Assembly (NCBI GenBank): GCA_900557505.1
Contig: USTC01000044.1
Location: 1-7,289 of the forward strand
Direction of reading: 5' to 3'
Origin: an uncultured Collinsella sp.
GTDB taxonomy: Bacteria; Actinomycetota; Coriobacteriia; Coriobacteriales; Coriobacteriaceae
Length of the DNA stretch: 7,289 nucleotides
The position numbers and the translations under genes are program-made. Below, piece after piece: positions 1 to 6,136 of the stretch; within the stretch, counting starts at the first letter, position 1, and each line of letters begins with the position of its first letter. The notes under the pieces were generated by a model. It made no database searches. It was given only the letters and a program-made list of their open reading frames with translations, and was not told where the DNA came from.

Positions 1-2438
1 AGGACCCCGAGCCCAGCGAGGAGCAGATCAAGTACGCCATCCGCGGCAACGTCTGCCGTTGCACCGGCTACAAAAAGATTATCGAGGGCATCTCGCTGGC
101 CGCTGCGGTGCTCCGCGGCGAAAAGCAGATCGACGAGGACCTGGAGCGCGGCGATGACTACGGCGTGGGCAAGCGCGCCTTCCGTATCGACGTGCGCAAA
201 AAGGTGCTCGGCGAGGGCAAGTATCCCGACGACATCGACGAGCTCGATCAGCCGGGTCTGACCTACGCCAGCGCCGTGCGCTCCAAGTACCCGCGCGCCC
301 GTGTGCTCTCCATCGATACCGCCAAGGCCGAGGCCCTGCCCGGCGTGGTGGGCATCCTGCGCGCCGAGGACGTGCCGGTCAACCAGGTCGGCCACCTTAT
401 CCAGGACTGGGACGTCATGATCGCCCAGGGCGATATCACCCGCTGCGTGGGCGATGCCATCGTGCTGGTGGTTGCCGAGGACGAGGCGACGCTCGAGAAG
501 GCCAAGAAGCTCGTAAAGATCGATTACGAGCCGCTGGAGCCCGTGCGTAACATTGTCGAGGCCAGAGCTGTCGACGCACCGCGCCTGCACGACAGCTTCT
601 TTGCCTTTGGCAACACGGTGGAGCTCAAGGACAACGTGTGCCAGAGCCGTCACGTGACGCGCGGCGATGCCGCCAAGGCGCTGGCAGAGAGCGCGTTTAC
701 CGTGACGCAGCGCTTTACCACGCCCTTTACCGAGCATGCCTTCTTGGAGCCCGAGTGCGCCGTCGCCTTCCCGTACAAGAACGGCGTCAAGGTGCAGTCG
801 ACCGACCAGGGTGCCTACGACACGCGCAAAGAGTGCGCCCACATGTTTGGCTGGGATAACGAACCCGAGCGCGTGGTCGTCGAGACCATGCTCGTGGGCG
901 GCGGCTTTGGCGGCAAGGAAGACGTGTCCATCCAGCACCTGGCTGCGCTCGCCGCATACAAGTTCCAGCGTCCCGTGAAGTGCAAGCTCATGCGTGCCGA
1001 GTCGCTCGCTTTCCATCCCAAGCGTCATGCCATGGACGGCACCTTTACGCTGGGTTGCGACGCCGAGGGCAAATTTACCGGTCTGGACTGCGAGATCAAC
1101 TTTGACACCGGCGCCTACGCGTCGCTGTGCGGTCCGGTGCTCGAGCGCGCCTGCACGCATGCCGTTGGCCCCTACAAGTACCAGAACACCGACATCCGCG
1201 GCTTTGGCTACTACACCAACAACCCGCCCGCCGGCGCGTACCGAGGTTTTGGCGTGTGCCAGTCCGAGTTTGCGCTCGAGAGCCTGATCGACCTGCTGGC
1301 CGAGAAAGTCGGCCTGGATCCGTGGGAGATCCGCTACCGTAACGCTATCGAGCCGGGCGAGGTTCTGCCCAACGGCCAGATTGCCGATTGCTCCACGGCG
1401 CTTAAGGAGACGCTGCTCGAGGTCAAGGACGCCTACTACGCGCATCCCGGCCACGCCGGCATTGCCTGCGCCATGAAGAATGCCGGCGTGGGCGTGGGCC
1501 TGCCCGATGCCGGCCGCTGCAAGATTCGCGTCGAGGATGGCCGCGCCGTGGTCTACGCCGCCACGTCCGACATCGGCCAGGGCTGCAACACCGTCTTTTT
1601 GCAGGACGTTGCCGAGGCATGCGGTCTGCCGCTGAGCTGCATTGCTAACGGCGAGTGCTCCACCGAGAACGCTCCCGACTCCGGCACCACGTCTGGCTCG
1701 CGTCAGACGGTCGTAACCGGCGAGGCCGTGCGCGGCGCCGCCTTCCTGCTGCGCGATGCCATGGTTGGCATCGAGGCCGGCAAGCCTGCGCCCGATGCTC
1801 CCGTGAGCGCGCATGGCGACGGCGTCAAGATCGAGTACGACGACGGCCGCGCCTATCAGCTGCGCACGCAGGAACTCGTCGCCGGCCAGGGTATGCATCC
1901 TCAGGATCCCGCGACTGCCATCAAGGCGCTCGAGGGATGCGAGTTTGGCTACGTGTACCTGGAGCCGACCGACAAGCTGGGTGCCGACGTTCCCAATCCC
2001 AAGAGCCACATCTGCTACGGTTTTGCCACGCATGTGGTCATTCTGGATGATGACGGCCGCGTGAGCGAGGTCTATGCTGCGCACGATTCCGGCAAGGTGG
2101 TCAATCCCATCTCCATCCAGGGCCAGATCGAAGGCGGCGTGCTCATGGGTATGGGTTATGCACTGACCGAGGACTGGCCGCTCAAGGACTGCGTGCCCCA
2201 GGCAAGGTACGGTACGCTCGGACTGTTCCGTGCGCCCGAGATTCCGGATATCCACGCCATTTACGTGGAGAAGGACGAGCTGCTGCCCGTGGCATACGGC
2301 GGCAAGGGCATCGGCGAGATCGCCACGATCCCCACGGCGCCCGCCGTGCAGAATGCCTACCGCGCGTTTGACGGCAAACTGCGTCCAGATCTGCCCATGG
2401 TGGATACGCCGTACAGCCGCGCCCGTCACCGCGGGTAG
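1..2438 (+). CDS. Selenium-dependent-type xanthine dehydrogenase, fused [2Fe-2S]/molybdopterin subunits, 5' partial
   Basis: This is a molybdenum hydroxylase that probably oxidises xanthine or a related purine in the cytoplasm. The frame is open from the window edge, and the first complete codon is at 3. Codons at 54-71 read CRCTGY, the second cysteine pair of the all-alpha [2Fe-2S] domain, and run without a break into the large subunit. The GTG at 108 is therefore not the start; the true start is upstream of the window. An a/b hammerhead domain follows (about 165-560). The molybdopterin-binding part shows GGGFGGKE (897-920), the RGFG loop (1242-1253), GQGCNT, TSGSRQTVVTG and GIGEIATIPTAP. 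Its Glu (2316-2318) matches the catalytic base of xanthine dehydrogenase. The fused order and the STDQG segment fit the selenium-dependent family characterised in Enterococcus faecalis. Selenium use and substrate are inferred; no selenium-pathway gene is in view. 811 residues are visible. Confidence 0.88.
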   Translation, partial: DPEPSEEQIKYAIRGNVCRCTGYKKIIEGISLAAAVLRGEKQIDEDLERGDDYGVGKRAFRIDVRKKVLGEGKYPDDIDELDQPGLTYASAVRSKYPRARVLSIDTAKAEALPGVVGILRAEDVPVNQVGHLIQDWDVMIAQGDITRCVGDAIVLVVAEDEATLEKAKKLVKIDYEPLEPVRNIVEARAVDAPRLHDSFFAFGNTVELKDNVCQSRHVTRGDAAKALAESAFTVTQRFTTPFTEHAFLEPECAVAFPYKNGVKVQSTDQGAYDTRKECAHMFGWDNEPERVVVETMLVGGGFGGKEDVSIQHLAALAAYKFQRPVKCKLMRAESLAFHPKRHAMDGTFTLGCDAEGKFTGLDCEINFDTGAYASLCGPVLERACTHAVGPYKYQNTDIRGFGYYTNNPPAGAYRGFGVCQSEFALESLIDLLAEKVGLDPWEIRYRNAIEPGEVLPNGQIADCSTALKETLLEVKDAYYAHPGHAGIACAMKNAGVGVGLPDAGRCKIRVEDGRAVVYAATSDIGQGCNTVFLQDVAEACGLPLSCIANGECSTENAPDSGTTSGSRQTVVTGEAVRGAAFLLRDAMVGIEAGKPAPDAPVSAHGDGVKIEYDDGRAYQLRTQELVAGQGMHPQDPATAIKALEGCEFGYVYLEPTDKLGADVPNPKSHICYGFATHVVILDDDGRVSEVYAAHDSGKVVNPISIQGQIEGGVLMGMGYALTEDWPLKDCVPQARYGTLGLFRAPEIPDIHAIYVEKDELLPVAYGGKGIGEIATIPTAPAVQNAYRAFDGKLRPDLPMVDTPYSRARHRG

Positions 2439-2507
2439 GGTAGGACGCGCACGGCCATTGCTGACGGGCTGTTCGCGCTCAGCATCAACTACATACGCTG
2501 CGCCTTT

Positions 2508-2543
2508 GGCCCCAGCTCCATCGCGAGCTGGGGCCTTTTGTTT
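2508..2543 (+). terminator. Intrinsic terminator after the xanthine dehydrogenase
   Basis: A perfect 11-bp stem (GGCCCCAGCTC at 2508-2518 with GAGCTGGGGCC at 2525-2535) closes a 6-nt loop and is followed by TTTTGTTT at 2536-2543. It lies 70 bp after the stop codon at 2438 and should end the dehydrogenase transcript before the repeat array and the ATPase gene. Confidence 0.92.
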
Positions 2544-2617
2544 GGAGCGGAGACAGCATCCCGGAATTCGGGCAATCCGGTGGTCAGGGGTTGAGCGAGC
2601 GTCGCGCTAAGGATGCC

Positions 2618-2732
2618 AAGCGTAAAACCTTCAATGAAAATGGCGTAAAAACTACATCTGTCATGGCGTAAAAACTACATTGAAAGTAGCGTAAAATCAG
2701 CATTGAGAATGGCGTAATTTCGCATATCGCGT
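2618..2732 (+). repeat. Tandem array, five units with exact 23-bp period
   Basis: Units begin at 2618, 2641, 2664, 2687 and 2710, each exactly 23 bp after the last. The core GCGTAAAA occurs in the first four units and GCGTAA in the fifth. Units 2 and 3 share a further ACTACAT, and units 1, 3 and 4 share an ATTGA/AATGA tail; the last unit is degenerate after its first eight bases. A 23-bp period does not preserve reading frame, so the array is selected, if at all, as DNA or RNA. It ends 21 bp before the GTG start of the AAA/DUF4143 gene and just before that gene's ribosome-binding region. There are no spacers, so this is not a CRISPR array. I see no convincing sigma-70 promoter in it. Confidence 0.9.
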
Positions 2733-2753
2733 GATAGAGAGGGACGGCCGTCT

Positions 2754-4049
2754 GTGGATGCACCAAAGAGATTGACCCAAAAGGGATATAGGCCCCGGCT
2801 CATAGAGGAGCGCCTCGACACCCTTATGCGGGCGTTTGGCTGTGTGGAGATCAACGGCCCCAAATGGTGCGGCAAGACCTGGACGGCGCTCTCTCGCTCG
2901 GCGAGCGTCTCCAGGCTCGATGAGCCTGCGCAGCGTGCGGCGGCAGAGGTCGACCCAAGCCTGGCGCTCATCGGCGATGCGCCACACCTGGTCGATGAAT
3001 GGTAGGAGGTGCCCGAGGTTTGGGATGCCGCCCGGCGTTTCGTGGACGCGAGCGGCAACGAACGGGGGACACTTTTGCTCACGGGCTCGACCGCGCTCAA
3101 AAGCGAGGAGCGCAGCCATGTTCGTCATTCCGGCACGGGTAGGATCGCCCGTCTGTCAATGCGCCCCATGGCCCTGTGTGAGTCGGGCGACGGCGAGCCG
3201 CTCGTGTCACTGGCAAGCCTCTTTAAGGGCGAGGATTTTGCCCCTCAGCGTCGCGAGAGCACGGTGGATGACGTCGCCCGCTGGTGCTGCAGGGGCGGTT
3301 GGCCTGCAAATCTTGGGCTTTCGGAAGATCTTGCGCGAGAGACGGCAAGCCAGTACGTGCACTCGGTGCTCGACGTCAACGTGCTGGACGAGGGCATGTC
3401 GCCCGAGCTTGCACACGGCCTTTTGCGAGCTCTTGCCATGAACGAGAGCCAGGCTGTCACGTACAAGACGCTCGTAAAGGACGCCTCGTACGGTGAGGCG
3501 GGCCCCGACGAGAGGACCATCGCTGCGTACTTGGACCTCTTCAACAGGCTCAAGCTGACCGAGGACCTGTGCGGATGGGAGCCGCCCATGCGCTCGAAGG
3601 CCCGCGTTCGCGTGCGCCCCAAGCGCTACTTCTGTGACCCGTCACTTGCGGCGGCGTTGCTGGGGGCTACCCCTGAGCGGCTGCTTGGCGATATGCAAAC
3701 GCTGGGGATGCTCTTTGAGAATCTCGTCCTGCGCGACATGCGCGTGTTCCTTTCCACCTACGGCGGTGTCGACAACAGTGTCCATTATTTCCGAGATGAG
3801 AAGGGCCTTGAGGTCGATCTGATCGTTGAGCACGACGGGCGCTGGGGAGCCATCGAGGTCAAGCTGAGTGATGCGAAAGCAGACGATGGAGCGAGAAATC
3901 TCAAGGCGCTGGAGAGGAAAGTGCTCTCCAATCCTGCCGCCCAGAATGCCGCGCCGGCGTTTTTGGCGGTCGTGGTTGGAAAGGGGAGCATTGCCTACAC
4001 ACGCGACGACGGCGTGGCGCTGATTCCCATGGCGGCACTTGGGGCGTAG
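2754..4049 (+). pseudogene. AAA-type ATPase with DUF4143 domain, broken by an in-frame amber codon
   Basis: Read through one TAG, this frame encodes 431 residues, a normal length for AAA/DUF4143 ATP-binding proteins. The GTG at 2754 is the only usable start after an upstream TAA at 2715, and the purine-rich GAGAGGGA (2737-2744) precedes it. The Walker A motif is GPKWCGKT (residues 35-42, codons 2856-2879), and the Walker B-like LVDEW covers residues 79-83. Codon 84 (3003-3005) is TAG where the family usually has Gln in DEWQEVPE; a single C-to-T change explains it. The frame is otherwise intact. The C-terminal DUF4143 region ends in a PD-(D/E)XK-like signature: EVD with Asp355, then EVK with Glu368 and Lys370. 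The first product would be 83 residues with Walker A but no nuclease-like end; a restart would lack the P-loop. The biological role of the family is poorly known. A sequencing error or amber suppression cannot be excluded. Confidence 0.85.
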
Positions 4050-4089
4050 TGGTTTTGTGGGCGTGCCGTGCTTCCTTTACCGAAAATCC

Positions 4090-4120
4090 ATTTGGTAAAC
4101 CAGATGCTCGCGGATAGAAT
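4090..4120 (+). promoter_or_regulatory. Promoter with a dyad over its -35 box, upstream of candidate small RNA
   Basis: TTGGTA (4092-4097) and TAGAAT (4115-4120) are separated by exactly 17 bp, a good match to a sigma-70/SigA promoter; transcription would begin near 4127. The -35 box lies inside a 16-bp near-palindrome (ATTTGGT-AA-ACCAGAT, 4090-4105) that could bind a repressor. It sits 40 bp after the ATPase stop and has no protein gene just downstream, so it probably drives the non-coding transcript. Confidence 0.55.
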
Positions 4121-4126
4121 AAAGTT

Positions 4127-4342
4127 GACGGCGGCCCAAGGGTGATAGCTGGGCAGCGCCGTTGCTTGGTCAAGAGGTCAGCGCCTTAATGGCAGCGACT
4201 TGTTATGCTTCGAATGCTGCTTGAGTGCCTCGGAAAGTTCGATAAGCGCCGTGAAGAGCGAGACCAAAGCAACCAAGAGCTCTACGAGCTCTGATGGGCC
4301 CGGGATGACCGCTGATTCAAGTCACCGGGCCTAAATCTTTTT
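4127..4342 (+). ncRNA. Candidate structured small RNA of about 216 nt, unknown family
   Basis: This interval is bounded by a good promoter (4092-4120) and an intrinsic terminator (4297-4342) and has no credible + strand gene. The predicted transcript starts with a strong hairpin, CGGCG-GCCCA (4129-4138) pairing with TGGGC (4150-4154) and CGCCG (4157-4161) around a 2-nt bulge. A long-range helix joins TGCTTGGTC (4163-4171) to GACCAAAGCA (4262-4271). A small hairpin, AGAGCTC-TAC-GAGCTCT (4276-4292), stands just before the terminator. The ends do not pair with each other as in 6S RNA, and I see no tmRNA, RNase P or SRP signature. An open frame for a hydrophobic peptide lies antisense to it (4178-4321), so an antisense regulatory role is possible. 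Promoter and hairpins are seen; the function is unknown. Confidence 0.45.
4297..4342 (+). terminator. Intrinsic terminator of the candidate small RNA
   Basis: GGCCCGG then TGAC (4297-4309, with a 2-nt GA bulge) pairs with GTCACCGGGCC (4321-4331) around an 11-nt loop, followed by TAAATCTTTTT (4332-4342). It lies about 250 bp after the ATPase stop, too far to belong only to that gene, and supports a separate + strand transcript. Confidence 0.75.
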
Positions 4343-4357
4343 CATGCATTTGAATAG

Positions 4358-4421
4358 AGCGGGCGATTCTCTTGGGGCCGTCTGCATGGCGTGCGACCAG
4401 CGCATGGTATTGCGCCCCGCT
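4358..4421 (+). other. Inverted-repeat structure in the leader region of the exonuclease gene
   Basis: AGCGGGCG (4358-4365) can pair with CGCCCCGCT (4413-4421) with one bulged base, enclosing an inner CGTGCG/CGCATG helix. It lies 84-147 bp before the exonuclease start. It matches no riboswitch I recognise and may be a leader structure or chance in GC-rich DNA. Confidence 0.25.
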
Positions 4422-4487
4422 TTCATGTCCGCACGGGCGCCTATCCTTACGGCAATGTAGCCGCCTATGTAGCAAGCGGCAGTTGAC

Positions 4488-4496
4488 GGAGAAAGG
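4488..4496 (+). promoter_or_regulatory. Ribosome-binding site fixing the GTG start of the exonuclease
   Basis: GGAGAAAGG lies 8 nt before the GTG at 4505. This is good spacing and supports the GTG over any later in-frame start. Confidence 0.7.
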
Positions 4497-4504
4497 CCCT
4501 AACC

Positions 4505-5239
4505 GTGTCAGCTGAAAAGACGCCGTGTATCTCGGCTATCGATACGACGAACTTTGCGCGCCAGATCGTGCTGGACTTTGAGTTTGCGCCGGTGCCAAAG
4601 CAGCGCCAGCGCCGTGGACTGCGCAATGAGATTATCGAGGTCGGTGCCGTCAAGCTCGATTACCACGGCAACGTTATGGGCGAGTTCTCGCAGTTTGTGC
4701 AGACGGAATTTGCCGAAGGCGTTGCGTTTCCCGTCCGCGAGCTCACAGGGATATCGGCCGTGGACACCGCGATGGCCGACCCGCTCTACATGGTGATCAA
4801 AAGGCTCAGCGATTGGATCGGTCACTACTCCGCCCAGATAGTTTGCTGGAGCGGGACGGACCGTCGACAGCTTTTGACCGAGTGCCAGGCAAAGCACATC
4901 GACCTTTCCGCGTTTCCTACGGACTGGGCGGACCTGCAGGCGTTTTACACCTCGATCATGGATGTGGGCAGTCACGGGTGTGTCTCGCTGAGCGACGCGG
5001 CGACGTGGTTTGGCATCGAGTTCGACGAGTCGACGGGTCATGCCCACAGCGCCCTAGCCGATGCGCGCGTAACCGCCAAGCTGCTCAAACAGGTGATGGA
5101 CGGGGACTACTGTGTGAGTCCGCACGCCCAGGAAGTCCGCCAGCGGTGGGGGATGGGCGAGCGAGCTCAGACGCGCCTTTCTAGCAAGTGCCCCGAGCTG
5201 GGTGACTTGCTGCTGAAGCTGAAGGCGGAGGGGAGGTAG
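4505..5239 (+). CDS. DEDDh-family 3'-5' exonuclease (DnaQ/RNase T superfamily)
   Basis: This 244-residue protein carries the three exonuclease motifs of the DnaQ-like fold. Exo I is VLDFEF with metal-binding Asp24 and Glu26. Exo II is WSGTDRRQLL with Asp119. Exo III is HSALADA with His181 and Asp186, the HxxxxD spacing of the DEDDh subgroup. All four acidic residues and the general-base His are present, so it should be active and remove nucleotides from the 3' end of DNA or RNA using two metal ions. There is no polymerase, helicase or BRCT domain, so it is a stand-alone exonuclease; whether it acts on DNA or RNA cannot be told. The C-terminal stretch after residue 200 is basic and not recognised. 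The gene stands alone, about 160 bp after the small-RNA terminator, and converges with the gene at 5350-5772. Confidence 0.85.
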   Translation: MSAEKTPCISAIDTTNFARQIVLDFEFAPVPKQRQRRGLRNEIIEVGAVKLDYHGNVMGEFSQFVQTEFAEGVAFPVRELTGISAVDTAMADPLYMVIKRLSDWIGHYSAQIVCWSGTDRRQLLTECQAKHIDLSAFPTDWADLQAFYTSIMDVGSHGCVSLSDAATWFGIEFDESTGHAHSALADARVTAKLLKQVMDGDYCVSPHAQEVRQRWGMGERAQTRLSSKCPELGDLLLKLKAEGR

Positions 5240-5264
5240 GCCTTTTGAGAACGCCATTCGGTTT

Positions 5265-5304
5265 GGCATGGCGGAGCTGTAAGCGCGGCTCCACCATGCT
5301 GTTT
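5265..5304 (+). terminator. Probable terminator hairpin between convergent genes
   Basis: GGCATGG-C-GGAGC (5265-5277) pairs with GGCTCC-A-CCATGCT (5287-5300), with a single C·A mismatch, followed by a weak TGTTTG. It lies 26 bp after the exonuclease stop. The tail is poor in T, so efficiency may be modest; the stem could also serve the opposing gene, although that side has no T-tract. Confidence 0.5.
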
Positions 5305-5349
5305 GAATCAAAGCGTCAACCAGTATGACGAGCTGCCTGGTCTGTCTGC

Positions 5350-5772
5350 CTACACCATCGCAATCCCGCGCACGGCACTCAGCAGCTCGTGCTCCCTCTG
5401 GCTCCATTGGCGCAGCTCGGCCGCGCGCACGGCGCCGCGGCACAGGTCCAGGAATGCCTCGGCTCCCTCGCAGAAGCACTCGCGGGCAAAGGCGCCGGAT
5501 CCGTCCGCAACGCACTTGCCGTCGGCAAAGAGCTTCCAGCTGGACGGCTCGCGCGAGTCGTCTCCGAGCAGCTTGATCTGCAGTACGTGCGGGTTGCCGG
5601 CAGCACAGAGCTCTTCCTCGAGCTTCTGTACCGTAAAGCGCATCTGGTGGGAGAGGCTGCTCTTGACCATGGTCGAGGCGTAGCCATTCGGCTCGTCCAG
5701 AAGATGCATTCGTTTTGGTTTGGATGCCAGGTTGTGGAAATTGCGCTCACTGCGCACGGAGAAATTGTCCAT
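5350..5772 (-). CDS. Hypothetical protein, 140 residues, unknown function
   Basis: I do not recognise this protein. The ATG at 5772 is chosen because AAAGGAG (complement of 5778-5784) lies 5 nt upstream. The frame stays open back to a TTG at 5952, but that extension has no ribosome-binding site and looks non-coding. The product starts MDNFSVRSERNFHNL, has no signal peptide and no membrane helix, and looks soluble. The middle (about residues 60-80, LQIKLLGDDSREPSSWKLF) and the segment around 85-100 resemble a small alpha/beta fold that presents a solvent-exposed strand, followed by a helical C-terminus with several Cys (ECFCEG, LDLC). These Cys do not form a clear metal site. The gene is monocistronic and converges with the exonuclease gene. 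The opposite strand also has an open frame of 159 codons, which I judge a shadow because it lacks a ribosome-binding site. Confidence 0.6.
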   Translation of the reverse strand: MDNFSVRSERNFHNLASKPKRMHLLDEPNGYASTMVKSSLSHQMRFTVQKLEEELCAAGNPHVLQIKLLGDDSREPSSWKLFADGKCVADGSGAFARECFCEGAEAFLDLCRGAVRAAELRQWSQREHELLSAVRGIAMV

Positions 5773-5897
5773 ACGGACTCCTTTCATCGATGTTGGCAGG
5801 GCCACCGTGCCTCTTGGCCGGTTGGCGTCGGGATCGTGGAGCCAACTCTCTACCCCGACTCTGGATAAAACGCGCCCACTCCTTGCGGGCACGATGG

Positions 5898-5927
5898 AGT
5901 CTATCAGCGCGCGCGGACAGAAATCAA
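5898..5927 (-). promoter_or_regulatory. Possible promoter of the 140-residue gene
   Basis: On the minus strand TTGATT (5927-5922) and TAGACT (5903-5898) are 18 bp apart. Transcription would begin near 5891 and give a leader of about 119 nt. The -35 box lies within the left arm of the inverted repeat at 5922-5965, which could be an operator. Tentative. Confidence 0.3.
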
Positions 5928-5965
5928 GCGCCACCTGCGAAATGACGTGCAAGCGACGCTTGATT
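5922..5965. repeat. Perfect 9-bp inverted repeat next to the 33-bp array
   Basis: AATCAAGCG (5922-5930) and CGCTTGATT (5957-5965) are exact reverse complements 26 bp apart, 25 bp from the first 33-bp unit. No T-tract follows on either side, so it is not a terminator. It may be an operator or the trace of a lost mobile segment. Confidence 0.5.
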
Positions 5966-5990
5966 GCGCGGCGATTATTCGGCCAACATC

Positions 5991-6089
5991 CGGAAAAGTG
6001 TCGAAATCGGCCGTAAGAAAGTACGGAAAAGTGTCGAATCTGACGGTCTCAACATCCGGAAAAGTGTAACCGGATGACAAAACAGCACG
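5991..6089. repeat. Tandem array, three units with exact 33-bp period
   Basis: Units start at 5991, 6024 and 6057. CGGAAAAGTGT is identical in all three and CGGAAAAGTGTCGAA in the first two. Units 1 and 3 are preceded by AACATC, giving ACATCCGGAAAAGTGTCGAA as the fullest core, while the rest of each unit varies. Because 33 is a multiple of three, a minus-strand frame (5904-6107, 67 codons) stays open across it and repeats (F)DTFPDV or variants every 11 residues; that frame has no clear ribosome-binding site. No AAA/DUF4143 gene is adjacent. The region 5773-6136 holds this array, the inverted repeat and a possible promoter, and no convincing gene. Confidence 0.85.
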
Positions 6090-6136
6090 TAGAAGCTGGT
6101 GTTGCATGTGGACGCTTCAGCCGTCCCTAACCCTCG

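Noticed and set aside
2618..2732. CRISPR array
   Set aside because: The units are contiguous 23-mers with no unique spacers and no cas gene in view.
2697..3128. A 143-codon minus-strand frame across the end of the array and the ATPase start
   Set aside because: It overlaps the P-loop coding region antisense, has no recognisable motif, and is best explained as a shadow.
4127..4342. 6S RNA, tmRNA or SRP RNA identity for the candidate RNA
   Set aside because: The ends do not pair into a long 6S-like rod, there is no tRNA-like end, and no SRP Alu or tetraloop signature is seen.
4508..5047. A 179-codon minus-strand frame antisense to the exonuclease
   Set aside because: The + strand frame carries all DEDDh residues and a ribosome-binding site; the antisense product is Arg/Val-rich with no motif.
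5389..5868. A 159-codon + strand frame over the 140-residue minus gene
   Set aside because: No ribosome-binding site is present, whereas the minus-strand gene has AAAGGAG at ideal spacing. The decision is less certain than for the other shadows.
5904..6107. A 67-codon minus-strand gene encoding 11-residue repeats (FDTFPDV)
   Set aside because: It exists because the 33-bp period keeps the frame open; there is no ribosome-binding site and the flanking sequence is not protein-like. Kept only as a note to the repeat.
6110..6126. Terminator for the membrane-protein gene (GGACG...CGTCC hairpin)
   Set aside because: The stem is only 5 bp and no T-tract follows on the minus strand.
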